NCBI GenBank assembly: GCA_022829145.1
Contig: CM040741.1
Coordinates: 56,044,180-56,108,179 of the forward strand
Reading direction: 5' to 3'
Length of the DNA: 64,000 nt
From: Albula goreensis
Lineage: Eukaryota > Chordata > Actinopteri > Albuliformes > Albulidae
The translations under genes and the position numbers were made by a program. Position 1 is the first letter of the stretch, and every line of letters begins with the position of its first letter. The notes under the pieces were generated by a model. It did not search any database, was not told where the DNA came from, and was given only the letters and a program-made list of their open reading frames with translations. Below, in pieces: positions 14,001-25,900 of this stretch.

Positions 14001-17000
14001 AGAGCCATCCACTGACCTGCAGGCTAGCACAATGGACCTGAACTTCATTCAAAGCTATGACAGGTAGCCAATGATTTCAGGTGAGGAGAGGTGTGACCAA
14101 AGATCACATAGGGAGGTTTTTGGCATGCAGCTGCATTCTGAACAAGATGCAGGGATTAACAGTTCTAAATTGTTCAAAGTGTGGTCCTGGATGTAGTGAT
14201 CATCAACAAACAATTTTTCTCAGAAATTAGTGGAGATGAAATTTTTGCATTTGCGGTTAGAAGTCTTTGAAGGGAGACCTCAGGCAACCTTGAACAAGCA
14301 GACCTCTCTCAAAGGGCCAGACATACAGAAAAGTGACAAAATCTCTAATGTGAACCTAATGTACCGAAACCCTGATGCACTGCGTTTTGGCAGATCAGGG
14401 ACATCTTTTCTATGATGCTAAGGACTGGGACGCTGCTCCACCAAATGTCACGAATCAGTCAAAGGAGCTGTGGGCCGTTGCTCTATTGGGGAGGAATTCT
14501 TAGCACAGCACAGCACAGAACATGTGCACGTAGTGAAACCTAAGCCCATAATGATGGGTCTGCGGGCAGGAGGAGGGAGGCGGTGGGCCGCGGCCCCAAC
14601 ATTCTGCCAACCAAAGCAATTCTGTGATCTTTTTCAATAAATGGTACACCATGAATTCAGCGTGGCTACACTCAGTGGTAGGAAAGTTTGTAACATGCTA
14701 AGCCCACAGTATTCAGGCCAGAAAGTGAAGAACCCCAGACATGTGTCACTGACATCAAAGCAGTTCCTTACCCCACGAGACTGCTCTAATAACCACAGTG
14801 GGATACTCAGGACTGGAAAGGGAAAGTGTTAAACATAACAGATAAACTTAGGTCTGCCTTCAAAACATCAAAAATCCACAAAATAATCCAGCATCAAACC
14901 ATGTAATCATTTCCATTTACATCTGATAGGTAGACAAGCATCTCTATATATGAGAGAAATCCGAAAGTTAGATTTACATTCATACATGGCGACTGATGCT
15001 GGGGCTGGCTGGGGGAGGGTGGGGTGGCGTGTGTTGGGGGGTCTGGGCTGGATTCAAGTCCAGCCCACTGCGGTAAGGGCTCAGCCTTGGCACGTGGTAC
15101 ATGCTCTACCAGGTGAGCTACCGAGGCGCCCCCAGGGTTTCAACTTTTTAAGCTTAAGGTCTGGTATTTCAGACTCAAAATGAATCATTCAAAAAAGAGA
15201 CCTCTAACTTTTTGTTACTCATTGCTTTGAAAAGTGTTCCTTGCTAGAATAGCTCCTCGAGTGCAGCCATAACCCCAGTCATTCATCATTTACCTTTAAT
15301 TCTTTTCCTTTTGGTTGAAAAATCCTGCATGGTCAGAAAAAAAGCTTCTCCAGTACTTTGGTACTGAGCTTCCTCACACGTGCGAATCAGTACACAGCAT
15401 TCAGAGGGGGGAAAAAAGAACATCAGGGCGATTACAGGCTGAATCGTGAAAGAGATGTAACGTTATGTACATTTGTGGTGCAGGCCCAGAGGCAGAGGGC
15501 TCTGTGAATGTCACACTGGTGCTGAACACTGAGGCGGGCTCCATGCTGTCCCTGCATGTCAGTGTGAATCAGGGTAGCAGGATTCCAGGGCCTCATTAAT
15601 GCAATTTCAGCTGGTCCTGCACAAGGGGGCTTAGGCGGTGGTTTCAAGTGCCTGTCAAATCAACAATACTGCAGGAACAGGACAAGGTCAGCACATTAAA
15701 TGCGTAATTGATGCCCGCCTACCCCCACCCACCCAACTACCGCCACTCTTTCCCCCCGTCTGATATCCCTTGTGCTGCTCTTCTGCACTACACATGTGGT
15801 CACATGGAATTAGACTGTTTTATATGCGTTTTTATTTTTAATTTTAAACATGACCACAACACCACACAAAGTCCTAGCACAGAAATAAACAAGCATATCA
15901 CTTGGCTGAAATTAGACACCCCACTGCAGGACAGCACCATTGACTTATGCATTATGAAATGTCTATTGATGAAGCTATTCACATGCAAGCGGACAGGCCA
16001 GCTGACTACCATCGCATACATTTAGCCTGATATTACAGATCATGGCCAAACAGATCAGATACTGTTGTATCAGCATGACTTAGGCCTGCATGTGGCATCT
16101 CAGTTACTCCAGTGCTCCATCAAATATGTCACACTATACAATGGACATACACAGCACCATATGGTGGCTTCAGGTCACAATTAGTTTAATTAGGGTGGTG
16201 ATCTCTCTTAATCATGGCCACAATGACATGTCAGTTCCTCTGTGCAGATATAAATACTTTACTGATTTCTTGTCTGACAAGTATTGTTCTTACTGACCGT
16301 AGCCTTCAATATTGAGCATGCTGTAGTTATTGGAGGTGATAAGTGATTTTACTGGTCACTTGGCTAAGGTTTCTGAGAAATGGAATTATTTTCCACATTC
16401 AAAATATTTTTCAGGTTTAGCTCAAACATCCCATTTCATTCAGAACATTTTTGACATGACCAAGGCACAAAATGCTGAGTTGCTATGTACAATAGCTAAG
16501 TTGCTAAGTCCAATAAGAATTCCCACTCTCTATCTACAGCAAGAACTGCACTTGAGGCATAAACATTTGCATGCATAATGTATGTTTGCAAAATATGAGT
16601 CCCTTTCACTTTTTCATGGAAAATTCTTTCTAGAAATTCTCTAAAAAGGCTCGATGGGACATCACGTCAAGTTAATAGCCACTTTGTGTGATTCAACACT
16701 CATTCTTTCAAAGGCATACAAGTTCATACATGCTTCTATTTGCAGAAAAGAGACAAAGAAACAAAGAACACAGCTTTTGAGCACAGATGTGGTGTTTTTA
16801 GGAGTCACTCATCCAAAGACCCACATCATTAAAAATACCATATAATGATCTGAAAACTTTCTCTTATGAGATTTATAGTGTAGATTACAACATTAAAACA
16901 GTGCCAGAAAAATCACCTGATTCCATTTATTTAGATAGTTTTTTAATCATTTGTTAATGAAGCCAACAAGATTCTCTGCTCATTTTCAAATTTCTGGCAG

Positions 17001-20000
17001 AGGAGTTAAACAAGGGTCAGGTCACAAGCCAAGCCATCTCTATGCTGCGCTTGGGCCAAAACTGGTCTACATATGCAGAGTAAGAGGGAAAAAAAAATCA
17101 GTAAATACAGTGCAAAAAGTCTATAATTTAACAGATTACAGCAATTCAAGGCAGTCAGTTATAAGGGAAATGCATGTTTAATCAACAAGGCTTGCATTCA
17201 GCATGAAAATATGGACATTGGGGACAGCGGAGGGGGTGGAGGGTATACATTTTCAGATACGTTATGGGAAATTAAAAATTCACTGATTTCCCCAAAATTG
17301 CTTACACTTAATTTATAGCTCATTCCCTATACAGCTGAGAGATTTGGGGCTGTTGTTTTGAAAACCCACAAAACAGGCCTTCTGGCAATTGTTGCAGGCT
17401 GGGGAGGGGAAGTGGTGGTGGTGAGGGGAGGAGGAGGGGAAGGCTCTGTGGGGTCTTCACAATGATAATTCATTTAGGTGCCACAGTCACTGCTAATCAG
17501 CAGAGTGGCGGCAGTCTGGGTAATTCTGTCTTATCTGGGACAATGTCACACAGGCTCCTAGGATTCTGGCCTGAGGGGCCCGCTGACCTCATTTTTTTTT
17601 CTTTAGCAGTTTCTAGTCTTCCAAAAGTCATGCATGGAGTTCCGACCAGGGAATCTGTAGGTGTCAAAGATGTGCAGGGATGTCTTAATTTTTAATAACA
17701 CACTCAAAACGAGAAAGTGCTGAAAGGAAGTAAACAGAACAGACATTTTAATGCACAATATATTATGGGCCAATATTTTTGCCAAGTGCGTGTCTAAAGT
17801 TTGGCTGAAATAATATAAATATTTTAAATTTAAGAAGATCCAGTTTTTTCATTTCTTTGGAGTGAAATGCCTACTTGGAATGTATACATGCACCAGTTTA
17901 AAAATGTACTTTGTTCCACAAATATTATGGGGGGTGGCACTGACGAACAGCCAGGAAGGGGCTAGCTGAGCTACACATGGAAGTATAACTATGCAGAAAG
18001 CAGTTCCCCTGTCGATAATTAGAAATAAGTAAAAATACAGAAGTTTTACTGAGAAATGGGCTGAGGAAAAATACATTTTATAATATTCTGCATTAATAGG
18101 GTTCATATAGGTGAAAGCAATTTTCCAAGTTGTTTTCTGAAATTACAGATGTGAATGGAGGAGTTAGGATGGGGCCTAAATGGACTGACACAAATTTCAG
18201 TTCTTCTGGAGTGCTGGGTGAACAGAAAACCTTTTCACATTGTTCATGAAGACACAGCAGAGGTAAGGAAACTATAGAGCTCAAGTCTTACCAAAATGGA
18301 ACGCCCCTGTAAAAGAACTAAAATGCAGGGGAGTATCGCATATCAAAATTAGGCAGAAAATAAAAATGAATGCCCACAGATTCTTATGACCTAATAGTGT
18401 GCTGTTATTACAGTGCTTTAACACAGAGCAGAGTGTCTGATGAGTCTGATCTGTGTCTGTATCAGAGGCAATACTTAAAACACAGCATGGATAGTGATGC
18501 TTTTTCAGAGGCTGAGAAGGGGGTTTGAACTGAACAGAAATAGGGAAAACATTCTTTTCAGAGGGTCAAACATTAATTTGCATTCAAGACATTTTTACTT
18601 ATTCAGAGCAAAAGCAAAAAGGTGCTTTTTTTGTCTTAAGTTGTGGGAGGTTTAATATTTTACAATGACTTAATCATTAACTCTTAACTGCTGATTCCTT
18701 TGCAAAAAGGCTTTTTTTAAGTGGAGAAAAACCAACAACCTGACTAATGTTGGTTCAGTCATGCAAATATAATTCTGACTTTCCCAACAAAGTTAAACAA
18801 TACACAAATGAAGAACTGAAAGGTGAAAAGGTAAGGACTAAGGCTGAGTTCAAATACAGCAGTGGTGTTACTCTCCAGTCCTGTGGTACCATTACTGGCG
18901 TCTGCTGGCCAGCGTGTTTCAACATCTAGGTGCTTAAAAAAAGGAAACCCCAAAATGACTTTTAATGAAAAGCACCCCCTTACCTACACCTATGCAAAGA
19001 GCCTATTCACTGCAATATTAACTGGGTGGTAAGATTTCTGAAAAGCAGCCCAAATGACTGTCACAATTTGGCTCATAGTGTGGACCAAACTGCACTCCCT
19101 ATACTGAAAGGTTCAATACACACAATTAACATTAAACCCCTAATGTCCACTATTCAATATTGATGCACTTTCCCCCCACATCTTCCCTGACGCACTTTGC
19201 TCCTGTTCACCATGTGGTTTGTGGAAGGCCATCACCGAGGTCATGTGCAACACCTGAGATACCAGCATAATAGATCAATTAGGGAAGATGCCACAAAAAA
19301 CATAGACAGCCACAGAAACAGGCTGCAACAGAAAGAGTCTTTTGTGCTTGGGAGGAGGGCCATTTTTAATTCAGAATAAAAATAACTCATTGCCCAAAAG
19401 TATCAATAAGTAAATATGTTTCCATGAGACTTGTTAAAGAAAACAGTGGTTACGAATATTGTGCAAGGGGAAGGATGCAACTGTAGCTTAAAGCAAAACC
19501 CACTTGAATCATGTTTTGAAGGACTCCTTGTGCATACCAATGTAACATCTGAAATGTTGCTGATTAACAATATAAAGTAAGAATATAACCCACTGACATA
19601 ATCACACTGAAGAAGCCACCTTACAAAGAATCTGTGCTATGACCGTCACTTCCAAATGAGACTCGGTTCAAAATTTAAGATAAAAAAAATTAAGTCAGAC
19701 AAACAACATACGATGTTATGGTAACATCAAACACACACAGTCGGTATTTATATCACAAGGGTATTCCTTTAACTCAGGCACTATAGAACAGGCCTGATCC
19801 TGTCAACTTGCTGGTCTATTCAGCATTCAGTCAGGGGAGATTTCCCTGCACTACTCCCCATTCACCTCCACATCCTCCCAAGAGACCCTCCTCAGTTCCC
19901 TGTTGTGTTGCTTTTGAAGTCTAACCCATAAATACTGCAAAATGCCTGTCAGAACACCCTGCAGAGCCAGGTTCACACTTTATTAGTGACCCCAGGATAA

Positions 20001-22928
20001 CTCTTCGTTTTTACAACTTCACTAGTTACAATGGGGCATGCAGTTTTTTTTCTCACGGAATAATAAATGATCTAATTTCCTTTAGTTGAACAGAGAACAA
20101 CAGCAGAAGGGAATTATGCTGCATGAAGGTAATGACAGTTCTCTGAATCACTACCGCTACTTTGTCAAGTCAAGCAAGTTCTGGATTAAATTGTGCTTAA
20201 TAAAATGAAAAGAACACAAATACTTTAACGTGATCCCTGAATATTACACTTTATGTTAAATGAAATGTGTTGTGCCCCCGTATTAAGTGCTGGTAGTCAT
20301 ATTACATTGCACCTATTAAAGTGGTTTAAACTTTACACTGATTATATTTTACAAGATAATAGCTGTTTCTGTATGGCAAATGGACACTTCTCCCTTCTTG
20401 ATAGACACATTTCAAACACAAATAGGCTCAAAGATGCTATTTATGAACCAAAATAACCACCGTATACTCAGGTCATAACAGAAAGTTGCAAAAAAAGAAC
20501 ATTTTAAATTGCTGAGTAAAGCATAAAAAAATAAGTCAATCTCCTAGCAGTAAACAGTAGTTTGGCAATTAATATGTTCTCATCAGACCAGCTTTCACCA
20601 ATATTATCCTTTTGTAGGACATGTAGTAGTTTACATCATTATTCTGCACATATGAACATGCACAATTGATGCTACTGTTGACCATACAATGGTTTCCTCT
20701 CCTTACCCTCAGAGGTTAACTTTAGCTACCTTGTGATACTGCTACACTTTGTGGACCTAAACAAGAAGGCTTGCTGACCTCAGTTAAAAAGAGCAATGCT
20801 CACCAGGCAATTACAAATAATAATCACAGACAAAATATCTCCATACAGTTTTAAATGTATTACTGTCAGTACATTTAGTGTTAACAGGAAAAAGAGAAAG
20901 GCTAAAAGACATATTTCTGCCATTATTATTGTAGTAAATATTGTACTGGAGGTACATATTTTATACTTAAACTGAAAAGTTAAATGTATGTTTCTAGAAA
21001 ATAGGGAACTCCAGTATTCTATACCGTACACTATAATTATAAAACAGTTAAGCATCGTAATAAAGTATAATATTTGCTTTCAGGCAAGGATGGGTGTAGC
21101 CCAGAATTCAGCCTCTTGCAGAGTCATCAAGTGTCCATGACAGCTAGAATCGACAAGTGTTCCAGATTCTTCACATGCTTCAGCCATAAAAGGCTGGGGA
21201 AGGCAAACTTTGCCTCTTTCATACTGCTAAATGCAGAGTCCAGAGGAGTGGGGTGGACATGCTGCATGACCAGCGAGGCCTGAAATCTCCCTATTCATGG
21301 TCTATGTGCAACACAAGGCACACTCTTAACCCACACCTCTGCTGCTTTGGGAATGGTTCTGGTCCTGGTCCACCTCGGGGCCAAACCCACGATGCCTTTC
21401 TCCACAGGAAAATCTCACTTCAGCAAACTCGGTTCTCAGATATTTTTAGACCCGGCTGTTTTGGATGTGGCTCCTCAGTGGAGGTGTGGAGGCGGTGCGA
21501 GACAAATTAAGGACGAATGTGCTGCGACAGCAGCCATCCCCAAGGGACACGTTTTGATTCAGGGGCCTGGATTTTGACAGGCTTATTTGTTCTATGCGAT
21601 ACATAACTCAGGATAGAACCATAACAGCACACGCACAAGCTACTGCACCATGAGGCCTGCTGAACACCTTTCACTATGGATTTTTACACAGCTATCAGCA
21701 GGAACAGTCAATTTCATACACTGGAGATTGATACCTTGCAGGTTTTAACACTCAATCTAAAAAAGAAAAAAAAGCACATTTTAATTTTTTCTCCATAATT
21801 TCTACTTGTACATCTAAAGTCACTACTGTATCATGTCCCCTACCATCTACCTACCAATGCAAAGTGTCCTGCAGCTCCAGGTGTGTTTGTCTTGCACATT
21901 ACGAGTGGAAAAATGCTACAGCAGACACAGCACCGATTAAAGTGGAGGCAAAGGAATACATTTCATTGATGACACAGATAGCCTGGAGGTGCTTAGGGTG
22001 TGGTTGAGGAAGGCGAATAATACCCTAAAATTCTGCAGTATCCTGAGGAAACCTGGCCAACATCTCTGGAGAAGCCAGTTCTGTTGAGCTGCTGTGTTCT
22101 CCTATTCATCGCAACCAGAGTCAATTTTCATTTAGGACACCATCTGAACCAGGGGTAATTAACTATTGAAAAGATAGCTTTGAGCAGTTAAAGAGCACAG
22201 ACAAAACAGTGCAAAAACCTGGAGCCATGCAGGATCACAATACATTTCACTGTCATAATGTCACTGTGCTAAACACAGCCTGGAAAGCATGGAGAACCTC
22301 AAGGGCTTCGATCCGCACTCTGGAATCCCATCAGATTCCTTTAGAGATTCCATTTTAATAGTCTTCACAGGCCTGGTGGGCAGCCCTCCATCACAACTAA
22401 AAATGGTGCTGCACTCAATAGGGATTGATTAACTGAATACATGAATGACCACCTACTCTTCCCAGAACTCTACAACAACTGGAAACTGAGGCACATTCTA
22501 CCACGACTGAGTCAGGCCAGGAAACGGGCAACTGGGTGTTAAATACAACAGCTGCGTAAAAAAAACTTTTTTCCATAGAACAATAAAAAAAACTGTCTTC
22601 TGATGATATTTGTCTATTTCTCATTTTTCACTTGCGGTGGAAGGCTGAGTTTGTAATTACAACTCCAATAAACCACTGAAAACCTAGGTATTTGATAACT
22701 ACAAGTCCCAAAAAGCACTGGAAGTCTCAGTATGTGATAACTACAAGTTTCATAGATGTTGCTGGTATTGACCATCAACATGAGGAGAATGTCAACTCAG
22801 CGCATGCTTACAAATGCAGATAACCACATGGCAGCACTTTCAGAAATCATGAATGAATGGTGGTGGGAACTTACGGGCTGGGGCTGTTCTGCAATACAGC
22901 AGTTGAAGCACAACCAGAATTCGCTCAT
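10927..22928 (-). CDS. cdc42se2: CDC42 small effector protein 2 (SPEC2), complete CDS, 3 exons
   Basis: CDS is complement join(10927..11028, 11358..11459, 22875..22928), 85 residues plus TAA; the human protein has 84. Residues 1-18 start [11 protein letters not shown], and the adjacent cysteines at 10-11 are the membrane-anchoring (palmitoylated) pair of the family. A basic stretch KRRRRIDR at 19-26 follows, then the CRIB motif [17 protein letters not shown] at about 29-45. The tail ends [10 protein letters not shown] as in human. The family binds GTP-loaded CDC42 and is linked to actin control in T cells and to phagocytosis; that role is transferred by homology. The start is chosen by the family N-terminus and a strong CCACCATGA context. 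All three exons join in phase 0. The only oddity is one extra residue near the C-terminus (GGEAMPVN). CDC42SE1 is the paralogue, but the C-terminus fits SE2 better. Confidence 0.96.
11358..11459 (-). CDS. cdc42se2: cdc42se2 coding exon 2 (CRIB exon)
   Basis: This exon of 102 bp encodes 34 residues with the basic patch and the CRIB motif. The acceptor reads CTCCACAG before 11459 and the donor reads CG|GTAAGT at 11358/11357. Both ends are phase 0. Confidence 0.96.
13515..14320 (+). repeat. Degenerate teleost interspersed repeat
   Basis: The left end (about 13520-13562) reads like the widespread fish repeat terminus 'attacattattggcatttggcagacgctcttatccagagcgac'-type sequence, with several substitutions. 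The body follows the order of a repeat I know from teleost genomes: a 'gtttttcagt' segment, 'agctcattccagctctggggggccag', 'ggtagccaatgatttcaggtgaggagaggtgtga', and 'gctgcattctgaacaagatgcaggg'. No transposase frame is present, so it is a non-autonomous or decayed copy. The right limit is approximate. I do not assign a family name. Confidence 0.65.
15046..15137 (-). repeat. tRNA-derived SINE head (tRNA-like)
   Basis: On the minus strand a box A-like TAGCTCACCTGGTAGAGC (15103-15120) is followed about 40 nt later by a box B-like GGACTTGAATCC (15050-15061). The spacing between boxes is too long for an ordinary tRNA and the acceptor stem does not close. This fits a tRNA-derived SINE 5' part common in fish. 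The 3' body below 15046 is not clear. Confidence 0.55.
22640..22755 (+). repeat. Short tandem repeat, about 47-bp unit
   Basis: Two and a half diverged units each carry a variant of AACTACAAGTCCCAAAAAGCACTG: about 22658, 22699 and 22738. The second unit resembles the ZNF143/THAP11 motif (ACTACAATTCCCAGCATGC type). The array lies about 120 bp inside the intron downstream of the start-codon exon. Confidence 0.6.
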
Positions 22929-22984
22929 GGTGGAAAGTCCTAAAGTGTTTCCAGGTGCGAGTCGTACGCAGGACCAGTAGCACG
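22875..22984 (-). CDS. cdc42se2: cdc42se2 exon with start codon
   Basis: The coding part is 22875-22928 (18 codons, [18 protein letters not shown]), ending in donor CCC|GTAAGT. About 56 nt of 5'UTR precede the ATG if the acceptor is TTTCTGAGCAG at 22985/22986, which has the best pyrimidine tract upstream. The coding part is certain; the UTR limit is inferred. Confidence 0.85.
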
Positions 22985-25900
22985 CTGCTCAGAAACAGAG
23001 ACGGGTAATCCAAGAGGGAGTGGCTCCAGTGTCCAGAGGACTCGAGGTGATGAGTGGCGGTCTATCTCTCGACCCGAGGTAGGGGAGTGGGGAGGGGACA
23101 GACAGACGGATGTCCAAGGAGTCTCACAGTAGGCTTCTCCAGGCCCAGTCAGTCCGACCCTGCAGCAGGATAGGGTGAGATAAGGTCATTATTTACATGC
23201 CGTGACAGTTTTCAGCTTCTTTGCACGCACAATGGATACTAAGAATGCATGCTGATAAGTGAGTTAGGGACATTCTGTGGCCTTAATGAGACAGGAAGGC
23301 AAGCTGCAGGGGCTTCGGCTTCCTCTGCACAGGGAGACAGAAGGCACCTGTGTTTACACTGTTCTCATGTCTATATGAGGTGTCCAGGTGAAATATTGGA
23401 GGCATTATTGCTAGTGACATTATTAAACCAAAATGTTTCCTTTAATTTGTGCCTCAGCCAGAGGTGCATACCTTGTGCCTTTGAAATTACGGAGAAATGA
23501 TATTGATTTTAATCTTTTGTAATGGCAAAGATCATTTTATACAGACAGAGTTCAGGCCAGATTCTTAAGCTGGCATGCTTGTTCAGTCTTGAAAATTTGT
23601 CCGTATGGCTCTTAACACAGCGGGCAGGACCGAGGTCATCAGTGAGAGGCATAATAAAGACCCTGTGCAAAAGTGCAGACCCTGGGAACTCCAATCTCCT
23701 GTGGCAAACTGCTGTTTACAGTAGCACACAATGATAAGCAGTGTGTTTTAATCACTGGTGTAACACAGAATTAATTACCGCCAAAACACCCTATAATCAC
23801 AGCTCTATCCTACTCCTCCCGTGAAGACCCTGTGCAGCCCATCTCTTAAGAAAAACAAAGGCCTGCTTTAAACTCCCAAAATGCAAAGCGGTTGACTAAG
23901 TGACTGCACATAGGAACCATTATTCTCCCGTTTCTCCACTGGAAGGTCTGGGCTTAATCACATTTCCTCATGAAGCAGCCCCACTGTTAGAGGAAGTCCA
24001 CAGAGCACCTCCCTCTCAATTCAATTTGCTCTGAACACTGGGCCTGTGATAAAGTCATCACACCGTGAATTTGGACATTATACATTCCTTCTGCAGCCTT
24101 GAACATCAGAGCTCACAGCTCAGGTAAAGTGCCTTGCTTTGGGCCATAGCAACAGTGCCACACCCACCCCTGACCCTGAGGTTCATGTGTCTGAAACCTG
24201 AAGGACCAGTCCTACACTGCTGCAGAACATTTTCCTGTGCTCTTAATGGGGTCCACCAATGTAGCCCAACCATACCACAGTTACACCAATTATGATTCAT
24301 TTAAATAGTTTATTCCCTCTTCCATGCAGCAGAATTACTTTCATTCATTTCTAAATTCTAACAGTATTAACATACAAGAAGATTTCAGCTGCATTCCATT
24401 CACTTCTGACTCGCTCTTCTCTCGTGTGCTTCATTTGACCATTTTTACACCAGATATTTTCATAGATTTTTTTTGTATGAAACAGTAAAAAAAAATGACA
24501 AGTGACAAATGAAAAACTACATATAAGGAAGCCTGGAGTATGGCCCAAGCAACTCCACAGCTGTCTGTCGCCACATAGTTGGCTCACTATTGGAAAAACT
24601 ATGGAGTTCAAAGCATTAACCAAGACCTCCACAAGTTAAACTCCATGGTTTATGGGCTAGCTCTGCTCTTGCTCTCTTGTCGGAGTGGTGCCAATACCAA
24701 ACACCTGGGTAAAATGTGTGGTCTGAGGCAGGAAACACTCTGGTTGCCATTGCGAGACATATGGAGGCTGAGGGGCTCAGGTTAACGTATCTTTCAAAAC
24801 CCATAACATGGCTGACCATGGGCAGCATAGTTATACTGTTTCACCACAACTATAGTCTACGCTTGTTTACTTTCAGATGCTCCACTTCCCTGAACTTTGA
24901 CAGCAGCCACACCATGCCATTTTAATCAATGAGAGGCACCCCCCCGCCAAACACAGATTCAAATGCAAAACAGGTGCGCGGAACACCTGTTCGATGTGAG
25001 AGCAGGGGCGGTCACAGCTGCACATTCCATCACTGACTTCCTGTATTCCTGGCGGCCCCAAGGCAGATGAGGTGTTTTGTTTGTCTAGACGCCTTCGGTT
25101 TGAGGTCAACTGGCAGTCTGCATAAGGGAAGGGTATGTGTGGGGGTGTCTTAATTAAAACCCAGCTCCCCACAAGCTCTGCAAAACGCACAGGCCCTGTC
25201 AACAATGTGCAGCAAGAATCCCAGAGATGAGGACCTGCAAGCTGTGCTTAACACCTTTGGGGCTAAAAATCAGGCCATGTATGGCTCCCAGCTGCTTCTG
25301 GGAAAATTCTGCTCTGGCTCCATGATGTTTTTGATGCCATATCCTGCTGAACTCAGGGCATTAATCTGGTTCCCATTTCCACATGATATTAGAAAATGTA
25401 GTCTCAAAATATGTTTGTGACATGATGTAGCAATGTCATAACAGTTATTTGTGAGATAATAGTTAGATACAGTCTTAATCAATCTGGAATAGGAGTCAGG
25501 TTTGATTAAACAAATCTATGTTATCTAACAGCATCAGTCCTTCATGTTTTTAAAGATGAGAATTTGACTAAAGAAAAGGCATTGAAGCCACTGTTAGGAG
25601 CTAAAATCATAATTACTGCCCATGAGTTTACATTGACATTTTAGCTAACATGATGTGAAGGATCAATTACATCCTACTTTTTACCATTGAAGAAATTTTA
25701 CCAGTTATAATTAGCAAATGTCCAACCACAAAACAAAGCAAATCAAAACCCTACTACAGACCTCTTAGAATTCACTCCTCTGTTGCTAGCTCACATAGGT
25801 TTTGAAGGTGTAATTGTTGGCCTACATTGAGTAAAACTTTATTTATCTCTGAATAGAACAGAATAGAATTCAGCTTTGACCTTCATTTTAACCTGATAAA

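Larger units (their letters stand above)
11460..22874 (-). other. cdc42se2: cdc42se2 intron 2 (coding)
   Basis: This 11.4 kb intron lies between the start-codon exon and the CRIB exon. It holds a degenerate teleost repeat (about 13.5-14.3 kb), a tRNA-derived SINE head (15046-15137), G-rich purine tracts near 17.22 and 17.40-17.45 kb, and a short tandem repeat at 22640-22755. Near 13060-13140 there is a diffuse ACAGATAAAT-type repeat. I saw no nested gene. Confidence 0.75.

Noticed and set aside
13680..14048. 122-codon minus-strand open frame
   Set aside because: It lies inside a degenerate interspersed repeat and resembles no protein family.
15046..15137. Functional tRNA gene
   Set aside because: Box spacing is too large and no closed acceptor stem is seen; a SINE head fits better.
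17218..17445. Additional G-quadruplexes in G/A-rich tracts
   Set aside because: Runs of G are short or separated by long loops, so the case is much weaker than at 33.96 kb.
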